This document shows, piece by piece, positions 53,356 through 62,214 of a DNA stretch of 64,000 nucleotides. The notes under the pieces were generated by a model. It saw only the letters and a list, made by a program, of their open reading frames with translations. It did no database searches and was not told where the DNA came from. How positions within the stretch are numbered: position 1 is the first letter of the stretch; every line of letters begins with the position of its first letter. The position numbers and the translations under genes were made by a program. Source of the DNA: Salinimicrobium nanhaiense (GTDB lineage Bacteria; Bacteroidota; Bacteroidia; Flavobacteriales; Flavobacteriaceae); contig JAAVJQ010000015.1 of assembly GCA_012038135.1 (NCBI GenBank), positions 1 through 64,000 of the forward strand. Direction: 5' to 3'.

Positions 53356-55749
53356 TTAAACTACAGGCTCTTCTTTTTCCAGCTCTTCTTCCGCCTTCTT
53401 TATGTTCCTTATCCCTTTCAGCAAGGCATCGGGGTTAAAGGAAATACTATCTATTCCCGCTTTCACCAGGAATGAAGCAAATTCAGGAAAATCGCTGGGA
53501 GCTTGTCCGCAGAGACCAATCTTCTTTCCTGCCTTGTTGGCTTTCTCTATGGCAAGAGCGATCATTTGTTTTGGAGCCGGATTGTTTTCATCAAAAAGAG
53601 AACTAATTAGCTGAGAATCACGGTCAATCCCCAGGGTGAGTTGGGTAAGGTCATTAGACCCAATGGAAAAACCATCAAAGACTTTGGCGAATTCTTCCAG
53701 GAGGACCACATTACTGGGTATTTCTACCATCACATAGATCTCAGTTCCATTCTCTCCCTGCTTTAATCCATTCTCGGCCATCAATTTTACAACCTTCTCT
53801 CCTTCTTCCACGGTCCGGCAAAAAGGGATCATCAATTTGACATTTTCAAGACCCATTTCTTCCCTTACCTTTTTTATCGCCCGGCATTCGAGAAGGAATC
53901 CTTCCCGGTACAGCTCATGATAATATCGGGAAGCCCCCCTAAATCCGAGCATCGGATTTTCTTCTTCGGGTTCGAATTGTTTCCCGCCTATGAGGTTGGC
54001 GTATTCATTGGTCTTAAAATCGCTCATCCGAACGATGACCTCCTTGGGATAAAATGCCGCGGCCATGGTTGCTATACCCTGGGCCAACCGGTCTATAAAA
54101 TATTCTTCTTTTTTAGAATAATTTCTCGTCAGGTCACTGATCTGCTTCCGGGCCTCTTCATTTTTCAATTCATCAAATTTTATGAGCGCCATGGGATGCA
54201 CCTTCACCATATGCGTGATGATAAATTCCATCCTAAGAAGGCCTACTCCATTGTTAGGATAAAAGGAGAGCTGAAATGCTCTTTCAGGATCAGCAAGAAT
54301 AAGTTTGGCTTCGGTTTCGGGCATTTCAATCTCACCAAAGTCGATCTCTTGTGTCTCATATTTCAGCTCTCCCTGATATACAAATCCGGTTTGTCCTTCC
54401 ACACAGGAAACGGTGATCATCTCCCCGTCCTTTATATTTCGGGTAGCCGCACCCGAGCCTACAACTGCAGGAACGCTAAGTTCCCGTGCCACTATAGCTG
54501 CGTGACTGGTACGTCCCCCGCGGTCTGTCACGACCCCGGAAACCTTTTTGAGCAATGGGTCCCAGTCTGGACTGGTGGTTTCGGTTACCAGGATATCTCC
54601 TTTCTTGAGTTTATCTGCCTCCCGAGGGGATTCCAGGATCCTGGCAGGTCCCACTGCTATCTTTGATCCGATAGCATTTCCTTTTGCGAGTACTTTTCCT
54701 TTTTCCAAAAGCTTGTATTGCACCTGAAGTTCTTCTTTGGCAGTGGCATGTACTGTTTCGGGTCGGGCCTGAATAATAAAAAGTTCATTAGAAATCCCGT
54801 CTTTAGCCCATTCAATGTCCATAGGCTTGTCGTAATGTCTTTCAATTTCAAGAGCCCACTTGGCCAGATCCATAATCTCCCGGTCACTCAGCACGAACTG
54901 GTCCTGCTTTCTGGGTTCGGTATCCATGTTCATTGTAGAAGCATGTCCATTTGATCCCGCATAGACCATGGTTTTTTCTTTGGCACCAAGTTTTTTCTGA
55001 ATGATTGCCATTTTTCCTCTTTCCAGGGTTGGTTTAAATACATAGAATTCATCGGGGTTCACCGTTCCCTGAACAATATTTTCCCCAAGTCCCCATATTC
55101 CGGCGAGATGAATGACATCCCTGAAGCCCGATTCAGGATCTATAGTGAACCCGACGCCCGAGCTGCCCAGGTCTGATCGAACCATTTTCTGCACCCCGAC
55201 AGATAAAGCCACATCCCGGTGTTCAAAATTCTTGTCTTCCCTGTATTTAATTGCTCTATTGGTATAAAGGGAGGCAAAACAATTCTTCACTGCCCCGAGC
55301 AATGCCTCCCCGCCGGAAATATTGAGAAAGCTATCATGCTGTCCTGCAAAACTGGCCTCAGGAAGGTCCTCGGCGGTAGCACTGCTTCTTACAGCCACCT
55401 CGATCTGCTTTTCTCCACTCAATTCTCTGTAGGCCTGTTTTATTGCCTGCTCAAGATCTTGTGAAAGATCCCCTTCTAAAATGAGCTTCCGGGCTTCCCC
55501 TCCTATTTTTTCAAGGTTGGAATATTCCTTTCGATCCAGATCTCCAAGGAGGTTTTCCAGTTTTTCATCTAACCCATTTTCTTTAAGAAAACTTCTGAAA
55601 GCTTCAGCTGTAGTAGCAAAACCATTCGGAATCCTCACTCCATGTGAAGCAAGATCGCTATACATTTCTCCCAAAGAAGCGTTTTTCCCTCCTACTACAG
55701 GAACATCCTTCATTCCTATCTCTTCGAATTTCCGTATTAGCCTATTCAT
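53356..55749 (-). CDS. ppsA: Phosphoenolpyruvate synthase (pyruvate, water dikinase)
   Basis: A 797-aa cytoplasmic gluconeogenic enzyme converting pyruvate, ATP and water to PEP, AMP and phosphate. It has the N-terminal ATP-grasp domain (V-G-G-K-N-A-S-L-G-E-M at about 20, V-R-S-S-A-T-A-E-D-L-P-E-A-S-F-A-G-Q), the swivelling domain with the phosphohistidine in G-G-R-T-S-H-A-A-I-V-A-R-E (about 422), and the C-terminal PEP-binding barrel ending with the catalytic Cys in G-L-C-G-Q-A-P-S-D. The start is 18 nt after the small membrane-protein gene, so the two form an operon. The operon diverges from adh over an FNR-like box. Confidence 0.95.
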   Translation of the reverse strand: MNRLIRKFEEIGMKDVPVVGGKNASLGEMYSDLASHGVRIPNGFATTAEAFRSFLKENGLDEKLENLLGDLDRKEYSNLEKIGGEARKLILEGDLSQDLEQAIKQAYRELSGEKQIEVAVRSSATAEDLPEASFAGQHDSFLNISGGEALLGAVKNCFASLYTNRAIKYREDKNFEHRDVALSVGVQKMVRSDLGSSGVGFTIDPESGFRDVIHLAGIWGLGENIVQGTVNPDEFYVFKPTLERGKMAIIQKKLGAKEKTMVYAGSNGHASTMNMDTEPRKQDQFVLSDREIMDLAKWALEIERHYDKPMDIEWAKDGISNELFIIQARPETVHATAKEELQVQYKLLEKGKVLAKGNAIGSKIAVGPARILESPREADKLKKGDILVTETTSPDWDPLLKKVSGVVTDRGGRTSHAAIVARELSVPAVVGSGAATRNIKDGEMITVSCVEGQTGFVYQGELKYETQEIDFGEIEMPETEAKLILADPERAFQLSFYPNNGVGLLRMEFIITHMVKVHPMALIKFDELKNEEARKQISDLTRNYSKKEEYFIDRLAQGIATMAAAFYPKEVIVRMSDFKTNEYANLIGGKQFEPEEENPMLGFRGASRYYHELYREGFLLECRAIKKVREEMGLENVKLMIPFCRTVEEGEKVVKLMAENGLKQGENGTEIYVMVEIPSNVVLLEEFAKVFDGFSIGSNDLTQLTLGIDRDSQLISSLFDENNPAPKQMIALAIEKANKAGKKIGLCGQAPSDFPEFASFLVKAGIDSISFNPDALLKGIRNIKKAEEELEKEEPVV

Positions 55750-55767
55750 ATCGAATGCATTTTAAAA

Positions 55768-56154
55768 TTAATACTGAACGATTTGATACCCCATATTCAG
55801 CAGAAAGATGCCCAGCAAAAACAGGAGAAAATAAATAGTTTGAACCAGTTTCACATTGAGTACCTCCAGTCTTCTGGTTGTAGGCACCGGAAATATGAAA
55901 AGTCCCAAACCAAAGAAAAGAGCGGCCCAACCCAGAATGGTAATAATAAACCGCCAGTCTGGCACCCATTTGTTGTGAAACAGGATACTCAGCAATCCCA
56001 CTACTATAGCTATAAACGCTGAAAGGATCTGAAACTTCTCATCCTTGAGGTCATCAAATATTTGCCTGATCCTTACCGGATTGAAGCTTAGCACAAAGAA
56101 GAATATCAACAAGTACCAACCCCAGAACTTTGCCAGGAACAGTGAAATTTCCAT
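55768..56154 (-). CDS. Small four-helix membrane protein upstream of ppsA
   Basis: A 128-aa protein with four predicted transmembrane helices (about 8-24, 40-60, 68-90 and 103-124) joined by short loops; the first loop is charged (I-R-Q-I-F-D-D-L-K-D-E-K). There are no cysteines or known motifs. I do not recognise the family. It is the first gene of a two-gene operon with ppsA and lies just beyond the FNR-like box at 56208-56221. Confidence 0.7.
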   Translation of the reverse strand: MEISLFLAKFWGWYLLIFFFVLSFNPVRIRQIFDDLKDEKFQILSAFIAIVVGLLSILFHNKWVPDWRFIITILGWAALFFGLGLFIFPVPTTRRLEVLNVKLVQTIYFLLFLLGIFLLNMGYQIVQY

Positions 56155-56207
56155 TTTTCCACAATTTAGTTACTAAATGAATTTACAAACGTTAACTCAC
56201 TTATTCC

Positions 56208-56221
56208 ATGATATTTGTCAT
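56208..56221. promoter_or_regulatory. FNR/CRP-like box in the ppsA-adh divergon
   Basis: ATGATATTTGTCAT; its reverse complement ATGACAAATATCAT matches the box at 57397-57410 at 13 of 14 positions and fits the TTGAT-N4-ATCAA pattern of FNR/CRP-family sites. It lies 54 nt before the membrane-protein/ppsA operon and 95 nt before adh, placed to act on both. Confidence 0.55.
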
Positions 56222-56315
56222 TGAGTGCAGCGTGATTATGATTTATTTTAGCAGTACCCGGATCTCTTCCCTCACCAATTGCCCCCCTAATAATCATCAA
56301 TCAAAATTCTTGATC

Positions 56316-57347
56316 ATGAAAGCGATGTTATTAAAAAAGGTGGTAGACATGGATCAGGACTCACAACCACTGGTCTTTGCTGAAGTACCCAAACCAGAAC
56401 CGGGAGAAAAGGAGATCCTTATAAAGCTGAATGTCTGCGGAGTTTGTCATACCGAGATCGATGAGATCGAAGGCAGAGCCATGCCTGCTTTTTTCCCCAT
56501 CATACCGGGGCACCAGGGGGTGGGAATAGTGGAAAACTGCGGGAGTGGATGCAGAAAATTACGACCGGGAGACCGGGTGGGAGTTGCCTGGATCTATTCT
56601 GCCTGCGGGAAATGTCATTTTTGCGCTTCCGGATTAGAGAATCTTTGTGAAAATTTCAGGGCAACCGGAAGAGACGCCAATGGGGCTTATGCTGAATATA
56701 TGTGTATCGGGGAAGATTTCGCCGTAAGAATTCCTGAAGCACTTAGTGATGTACATGCGGCACCACTGCTTTGTGCGGGTGCGATAGGATATCGTTCTGT
56801 TAGACTTGCCGCTCCAAAAGACGGGGAGAACTTTGGTTTGATGGGCTTCGGGGCTTCGGCCCACCTGGTGATCAAGATGCTACGGAATTTACATCCATCT
56901 CTCAATATCTACGTCTTCTCACGAACAGAAAAAGAGCGGGAATTTGCACGGGAATGCGGTGCAACCTGGGCCGGGGACATAGGAGATCCTCCCCCCGTTA
57001 AGCTAAACAGGATTATCGATACCACCCCGGCCTGGAAGCCGGTGCTTGAGTCCTTAAAAAATCTGGAAAGAGGCGGGCGTTTGGTGATCAATGCCATTCG
57101 CAAAGAACATTCAGACCGGGAGGTTTTAAGAGGAATTTCTTATGAAGACCATCTGTGGCTTGAAAAAGAGATCAGGAGCGTTGCCAATATCACCACTAAA
57201 GATGTCCGGGAGTTTTTAGATCTCTCTGTAGCGGCAGGAATATTGCCCAGGGTTACGGAATATCCGCTGGAAATGGCCAACATCGCCCTTTCCGAAATAA
57301 AAAACAAACAGATAAAGGGAGCCAAGGTGTTAAGAATTAGTCATTAG
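56316..57347 (+). CDS. Zinc-dependent medium-chain alcohol dehydrogenase
   Basis: A 343-aa MDR-superfamily enzyme oxidising alcohols or reducing aldehydes with NAD(P). Catalytic zinc: C-G-V-C-H-T-E (about 39-45) and G-H-Q-G-V-G (about 66). Structural zinc site: C-G-K-C-H-F-C-A-S-G-L-E-N-L-C (about 96-110). The nucleotide-binding G-F-G-A-S-A-H is atypical next to G-x-G-x-x-G. It resembles the AdhP/AdhA-like group seen with stress genes, so fermentative ethanol metabolism is possible. The ATG at 56316 is chosen because it starts the conserved M-K-A-M-L-L-K; upstream in-frame codons belong to the leader carrying the box. Confidence 0.9.
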   Translation: MKAMLLKKVVDMDQDSQPLVFAEVPKPEPGEKEILIKLNVCGVCHTEIDEIEGRAMPAFFPIIPGHQGVGIVENCGSGCRKLRPGDRVGVAWIYSACGKCHFCASGLENLCENFRATGRDANGAYAEYMCIGEDFAVRIPEALSDVHAAPLLCAGAIGYRSVRLAAPKDGENFGLMGFGASAHLVIKMLRNLHPSLNIYVFSRTEKEREFARECGATWAGDIGDPPPVKLNRIIDTTPAWKPVLESLKNLERGGRLVINAIRKEHSDREVLRGISYEDHLWLEKEIRSVANITTKDVREFLDLSVAAGILPRVTEYPLEMANIALSEIKNKQIKGAKVLRISH

Positions 57348-57396
57348 TCATATGGCAGTATCCTTCTCGGTAATGCAGGTATAACTTAGAAGTTGG

Positions 57397-57410
57397 TTGA
57401 CAAATATCAT
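57397..57410. promoter_or_regulatory. FNR/CRP-like box before a universal stress protein gene
   Basis: TTGACAAATATCAT, near-palindromic (TTGAC-AAAT-ATCAT), 126 nt before the ATG at 57536. Its core TGACAAATATCAT is identical over 13 bases to the box in the ppsA-adh divergon. Confidence 0.55.
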
Positions 57411-57535
57411 CGTTTTCCACTTTTCTTCTGATTATATTAGATAAGAGATTTTTACCCCCAATAATTTTTCTGCGGTTCCCCGGTTGCCCTCTATAAAAGA
57501 TCAATACAGTAAGTGAACAGATTAAAAATAAGGTC

Positions 57536-58396
57536 ATGAAAAATATACTTGTTCTTACCGACTTTTCCGAAGCAGCTGAAGTAGCATCAGATCAGGGTTT
57601 AGAGATTGCAAAGGTCCTTGACACCGGAATTACTTTCCTACATCTCATATCCACTCCTGTAGAATGGCGAAAAATTCCCCTGGAAAAAGAAAACCTCTAC
57701 CCCGAAACAAAAGCTGCAATTGGGGAAGCAAAAGACAAACTCGCCAAACTTGAACGAAAAGCTAAGGAATTGAATGTGGAGGCCCATAGCTCTCTGGTAT
57801 ACAACCTGGGAATGGGTGAAATTTATACCTATATCAATGAAGAAAATTATGAACTGGTAATTATTGGAGCTCATGGAAAAGCAGATGAGAAAAAACCTGT
57901 TGGCACCAATACCTTAAGGATTGCCCACAAGTCTCCTGTTCCCGTTTTGATACTCAAACCGGGTGCTAAACCTAATCTTAGAGGAAAGTGGGTTATTGTG
58001 TCAGATTACCTCGAAAAGTCCTCAGAAAGTTTGTCCCTATTTATGAACATTGCCCTTAAACTTGATGCATCGGTGCAGCTGCTTTATGTCAATACGCCCT
58101 ATTACTTTCTGGAGACTTCTCAGATCAACGAAAAGCTGGACAGGTATATTTCCAAATATTCAGAAATGGATCTTACATATAAAATCATTGATGCTTTTAA
58201 TGAAGAAAGGGGAATCGAATCTTACGTCAATATCTCCAATTGTGATGGTGTGGGTTTGATCGTTCACGGGCATAGCGGGTTGAATCCGGCGTTCAGAAGG
58301 AGTATTTTGGAAAAGGTGCTCAACCAAATAGATCTTCCTGTGATCACTTTAAATGCAGACAGGCAAAGCCCTGAAAATAACGTCCCTATCCATTAA
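57536..58396 (+). CDS. Tandem-domain universal stress protein
   Basis: A 286-aa protein with two UspA folds. The first (1-145) has M-K-N-I-L-V-L-T-D-F-S-E-A-A, E-L-V-I-I-G-A-H-G-K-A-D and V-G-T-N-T-L-R-I-A-H-K-S-P-V-P-V-L. The second (150-280) starts W-V-I-V-S-D-Y-L-E-K-S and has G-L-I-V-H-G-H-S-G-L and V-L-N-Q-I-D-L-P-V-I. The G-x-x-G ATP loop is imperfect in both halves. Double-domain Usps of this kind are common in Bacteroidota stress islands. It carries its own FNR-like box and lies between adh and the convergent P-type ATPase. Confidence 0.9.
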   Translation: MKNILVLTDFSEAAEVASDQGLEIAKVLDTGITFLHLISTPVEWRKIPLEKENLYPETKAAIGEAKDKLAKLERKAKELNVEAHSSLVYNLGMGEIYTYINEENYELVIIGAHGKADEKKPVGTNTLRIAHKSPVPVLILKPGAKPNLRGKWVIVSDYLEKSSESLSLFMNIALKLDASVQLLYVNTPYYFLETSQINEKLDRYISKYSEMDLTYKIIDAFNEERGIESYVNISNCDGVGLIVHGHSGLNPAFRRSILEKVLNQIDLPVITLNADRQSPENNVPIH

Positions 58397-58414
58397 TTCA
58401 CCGGCTCCGGATCT

Positions 58415-61045
58415 TTAAAGTGTCAGATTAAATCGTTTGGCCCCTTGTGACAGCAAAAGAGTGGATAAAGAGAACAAAAGTATTAGAATCAATTGATGGA
58501 AATTCAATGGTACCAGATCTAAAACTCCTCTGAATAACGGAATAGAAAACGCGCCTATAACAATGGAAACAGAAAAAATTATCGCTGCCCAAATCCAGCC
58601 GTTCTCAGTCACTTCATTAATAAAAAAAGATATTTTTCTATTGGGAAGATTAAATATGTTCAACAATTGAGAAAATATCAATGTATAGAAGGCCATATTG
58701 TTTATTTCGGCCCAGGAGTAGGTTTTGAAATTATAGGAGTATATAACAATGGCAACCACCCCGATTGCAATTGATAAACTATAAATTATTGTGGACCTCC
58801 AAAGGAGCTTTGTCATAATAGGCTCATCCGGGTTTCTGGGAGGTTTATTCATAACACTCTTATCTCCTTTTCCCATTCCCAGGGCCAGAGCGGGAAAGAT
58901 GTCGGTTACCAGGTTGAGAAATAGAATTTGCAGAGGTAAAAGATTAAGAGGCAGGGTACTCATGGAAAGAATTCCCACCACCAGAATCTCTGCGAGGTTG
59001 CAGGACAAAAGAAATACTACAAACTTCCGGATATTCCCAAAAATATTCCTTCCCTGTCTGATTGCTAATTCTATGGAGGTAAACTTATCATCTAAAAGAA
59101 TTACGTCGGCTACTTCTTTGGCCGCCTCAGACCCCCGTATTCCCATTACGATCCCGATGTCGGCTTTTTTTAATGCCGGGGCATCATTAACACCGTCCCC
59201 CAGCATTCCTACGACTAATTGATGTTGTTGGTAAAATTGAACCAGGTCCAGTTTCTGTTTTGGGACCATTCTTGCAAAAACGGTAGTATTCAACAGTTTT
59301 TCCCTGATCTTTTCGTTATTGACATCAACAATATCACTGCCAAGCATTACGGCATCAGAACCCTTTCCTTTTTCTATTAATCCTATCTCTTCGGCTATTT
59401 TTCTTGAGGTTCCCGGATGATCTCCCGTGATCATCACCACTTTTATTCCTGCCTTTTTGTAAATCTCTATGGTCTGTTTCACGTCCTCCCGCGGCGGATC
59501 GAGAAAGCCGAGAAAACCGATAAAAATGAGATCTTTAAAGTAATCTTCAGCTTTGGGTTGATCTTCAGTTCCTTTGTAAGCAAATGCCAAAACCCTCAGC
59601 CCTTCAGATGCCGTTTCAGATGATTGAGAATACCAGTGTTCTTTATTGTCCAAAGAGACCACTCCCTTATTTGTTAGGATTCTGTCGCAGGATTCCAGAA
59701 TATTTTCCACTGCTCCCTTAACCATCACCTCGTAATGGTGTGCACTTCTATGTAAGGTGGCCATACGTTTATTTTCAGCATCAAAAGGAACTTCATTTAT
59801 TCTCTTATTTTCCCTTCTGGTTCCTGCCGTATCAAATCCTGTAGTTTCTGCGAATTCCATAAGGGCAATTTCAACAGCATCAGATTTTTTAGATGCATCG
59901 TCAAGCCCACAGTCGTTGCATAGAACCGACACCTGTAAAATTTTATTTAGTACCTTATCATGTAATATATCAGGATTGCTTCGCAAATCATTTGTAGTCC
60001 AAAAGCCGTTGGTTGTAACGACTTTTTCGACCATCATTTTATTTTCTGTCAATGTTCCCGTCTTGTCTGTACAAATTATTCCGGTTTCCCCTAAGGTTTG
60101 TACAGCTTCCAGCTTTTTAATGATCACGTTTCGCCTGGAAAGTCGTATCATCCCTCTTGCTAATGCTATAGTAGCTACTATAGGGAGTCCTTCAGGAATG
60201 GAAGCAACCGCAAGAGCAATAGCTGTTTTAACCATTAGCATTAAGTCCTTACCCTGCAGGTATCCTGTGAAAGCAATGACTACAGAAATGGCAAGGGTAA
60301 GCCAGATGAGTTTGTGGCTAAGTTTTCCAAGTTTTATTTCAAGTGGTGCCCGTTCCTTTTCTGCTTTCTGAGTTAGGCTGCTTATTTGCCCGATGCAGGT
60401 ATTATCTCCCGTTTTAACAACTATAACCTTTGCCTTACCTCTTGAAACAATAGTACCATTGAAGACCATATTCTTTTGATCAACAAAAGGAGTTTCTTCA
60501 GGAAAAACATCGACATTTTTTTCAACCTGGTCACTTTCCCCTGTAAGGATAGCTTCTTTTACAGCAAGGGATCCACATTCTATTATCCGGCAGTCAGCAG
60601 GAACTATATCCCCTGCATTGAGGCGGATGATATCTCCTGGTACCAGGTTGCTGGCTTTGATGGTGTCAGGATTCCCGTTTCTAATGACAGTTGCAACAGT
60701 TTCAGTCATTTTCCGAAGAGATTTAACTGAAGAAATTGCCTGCCATTCCATCAAAAAACCAATAAAAGAGGTAATAAGAATTACTGAAAGAACAGCATAA
60801 CCTTCAAGCCATTCGTTAAAGGCAAAAGAAAGAAGCATTGCTACTGCGAGCAGGTAGACTATGGGGTTTAAAAATTGATCGGCAAAAATGAGGAATAGAC
60901 TTCTGGGCTTTTTGGTTGTGAGAATATTGTGGCCATAAATTGAAGATCTTCTTTTTACCTCCTCTTCATTCAAACCCTGTTCCGGGTTACTGTCAAGCTT
61001 TTGACAAACCTCATGGACGCTTAAGGAATGTGGTGCTTTGATCAT
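58415..61045 (-). CDS. P-type cation-transporting ATPase (type II, Ca2+/PMR1-like)
   Basis: An 876-aa inner-membrane pump. N-terminal cation-ATPase domain (L-S-V-H-E-V-C-Q-K-L), helices M1-M4 with P-E-G-L-P-I-V in M4, phosphorylation motif I-C-T-D-K-T-G-T-L-T-E-N-K-M near residue 320, K-G-A-V-E-N nucleotide-binding motif, T-G-D-H-P-G-T-S-R, and G-D-G-V-N-D-A-P-A-L-K-K-A-D-I-G. Six C-terminal helices (M5-M10) end the protein. The P-E-G-L-P and 10-helix layout point to type IIA (Ca2+) or a related P2 pump. The ATG at 61045 is preferred over a TTG three codons earlier. An FNR-like box lies 56 nt upstream. Confidence 0.92.
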   Translation of the reverse strand: MIKAPHSLSVHEVCQKLDSNPEQGLNEEEVKRRSSIYGHNILTTKKPRSLFLIFADQFLNPIVYLLAVAMLLSFAFNEWLEGYAVLSVILITSFIGFLMEWQAISSVKSLRKMTETVATVIRNGNPDTIKASNLVPGDIIRLNAGDIVPADCRIIECGSLAVKEAILTGESDQVEKNVDVFPEETPFVDQKNMVFNGTIVSRGKAKVIVVKTGDNTCIGQISSLTQKAEKERAPLEIKLGKLSHKLIWLTLAISVVIAFTGYLQGKDLMLMVKTAIALAVASIPEGLPIVATIALARGMIRLSRRNVIIKKLEAVQTLGETGIICTDKTGTLTENKMMVEKVVTTNGFWTTNDLRSNPDILHDKVLNKILQVSVLCNDCGLDDASKKSDAVEIALMEFAETTGFDTAGTRRENKRINEVPFDAENKRMATLHRSAHHYEVMVKGAVENILESCDRILTNKGVVSLDNKEHWYSQSSETASEGLRVLAFAYKGTEDQPKAEDYFKDLIFIGFLGFLDPPREDVKQTIEIYKKAGIKVVMITGDHPGTSRKIAEEIGLIEKGKGSDAVMLGSDIVDVNNEKIREKLLNTTVFARMVPKQKLDLVQFYQQHQLVVGMLGDGVNDAPALKKADIGIVMGIRGSEAAKEVADVILLDDKFTSIELAIRQGRNIFGNIRKFVVFLLSCNLAEILVVGILSMSTLPLNLLPLQILFLNLVTDIFPALALGMGKGDKSVMNKPPRNPDEPIMTKLLWRSTIIYSLSIAIGVVAIVIYSYNFKTYSWAEINNMAFYTLIFSQLLNIFNLPNRKISFFINEVTENGWIWAAIIFSVSIVIGAFSIPLFRGVLDLVPLNFHQLILILLFSLSTLLLSQGAKRFNLTL

Positions 61046-61100
61046 GGAGATCAATGTTTCATTTCAATCTTAATATTAGAGAAATATTTATTGGGTTAAG

Positions 61101-61114
61101 TTGATAAATATCAG
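61101..61114. promoter_or_regulatory. FNR/CRP-like box before the P-type ATPase gene
   Basis: TTGATAAATATCAG fits TTGAT-N4-ATCAA at 9 of 10 defined positions and shares TGA(C/T)AAATATCA with the two other boxes of this island. It ends 56 nt from the ATPase ATG on the minus strand, so it could be an activator site. Confidence 0.55.
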
Positions 61115-61235
61115 GTAATAAAAGAAATAAGGCATTAAATATGGTATTTACAGTTGCCATTTTAAACCTGAGAAGCTATAAATTCAATCAAATAATTTGG
61201 GAGTGTCTATTTCAATTTTAATATACCTGGAGAAA

Positions 61236-61640
61236 TTACTTCTTTTCAAGACCTGCCTGCCAGGTATCCATGGATATTTTCCATGAACCATCCTCCTGTT
61301 TTCTCCAGGCAGCAATGTAAACTCCGCGGTTATAGGAACTGTCTTTTGTCTCCCGGTCAATAAAATATTCGGTGTAGTCTCCTATAGTTACCACCTGATT
61401 TTCACTTAAAATAATTTCGGGCTTACCATATTCCTCGAGATACAGGTAATGTGTCTTTAAAAAATCGTTCCATTCTGCCCTGGGCCCTTCAACCCCTTTC
61501 TGCACCTCTCCGTTAGTTGGCACCCTTACAAAATCTTTTTCATAATAATCGAAAAATTCATCTGTTCCCTTAGCATAGGAGTCATACATGTTGTTATACG
61601 CTTCTAAAACTTCACTGGAAGTATCTTGCGCGGAAATCAC
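61236..61640 (-). CDS. SnoaL/DUF4440-like protein; lipoprotein signal peptide upstream lacks a start codon
   Basis: From GTG 61640 the protein is 134 aa with an NTF2-like fold: E-A-Y-N-N-M-Y-D-S-Y-A-K-G-T-D-E-F, Y-Y-E-K-D-F-V-R-V-P, W-R-K-Q-E-D-G-S-W-K-I-S-M-D-T-W, a typical DUF4440/SnoaL ending. The same frame continues upstream, without stop, to 61712 and encodes K-K-N-V-S-L-L-I-L-F-S-F-I-L-S-G-C, an evident lipoprotein signal. The codon where ATG is expected reads GTT (61710-61712) and a TAA lies six codons further upstream. Either the start was mutated or a cytosolic form is made from GTG. Neighbouring genes are stress genes. Confidence 0.6.
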   Translation of the reverse strand: MISAQDTSSEVLEAYNNMYDSYAKGTDEFFDYYEKDFVRVPTNGEVQKGVEGPRAEWNDFLKTHYLYLEEYGKPEIILSENQVVTIGDYTEYFIDRETKDSSYNRGVYIAAWRKQEDGSWKISMDTWQAGLEKK

Positions 61641-62214
61641 TTCATTTTTCTCTTCAATACAGCCGGATAAAATGAAACTAAACAGAATTAATAGTGATAC
61701 ATTTTTCTTAACCTGAGTTGAATTTTAGTTGCTATCCTGTTGTGAATGAACTAAATGCAGGAAATTATTCCGGAGAAATTGCACTCAGGAAAGAACCCCT
61801 GCCATTTCGAAGTGAAGTGCACTGGAAGAAAACCCGCCTCAGTTCTGTAATACAAATCTGTTCCCGATACATTTTTTCCTTCCGCTGTCGCTTTAGCAAA
61901 AAACACCTGCCTAACGGACAGGCAGGCTCAAACTGGCGTGTAGTTGTAAAAACACTGTAACTAACATGCAATGGAAGAAAACCCTCGCCAGTTCGAATGA
62001 TCCCGAGGAGTCGGGATTGTATCGAATTCTCGATACAATTTTTCCCTCAGCTATCGCTTTCGGTAAAAAACACCCACCTAAGGGACAGGCAGGCTCGAAC
62101 TGGCGATCATCAATCAATGAGAAAAAAGTGGAGAGAGGAAAGGATGACAAACCATGGCGCAATATTAGATTCTTATGAATTAATAGCTAAAATTATTTCC
62201 TGGTTTAGGCATAT
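61641..62214. other. Gene-free spacer with duplicated repeat
   Basis: Apart from the upstream signal-peptide frame (to 61712), the region contains no gene. It holds two direct, diverged copies of a 120-150-bp repeat described separately (61818-62107). Confidence 0.6.
61818..62107. repeat. Two tandem copies of a repeat with terminal inverted repeats
   Basis: Copy A starts near 61818, copy B near 61968 (period about 150 bp). Copy B is bounded by perfect 12-bp inverted ends TCGCCAGTTCGA (61985-61996) and TCGAACTGGCGA (62095-62106). It contains two hairpins: TCCCGA-GGAG-TCGGGA (62001-62016) and ATTGTATCGA-ATTC-TCGATACAAT (62016-62039). Copy A lacks both hairpins and has weaker ends. Both contain GGACAGGCAGGCTC near the right end. 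It resembles a small non-autonomous element. No coding capacity is supported. Confidence 0.7.
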
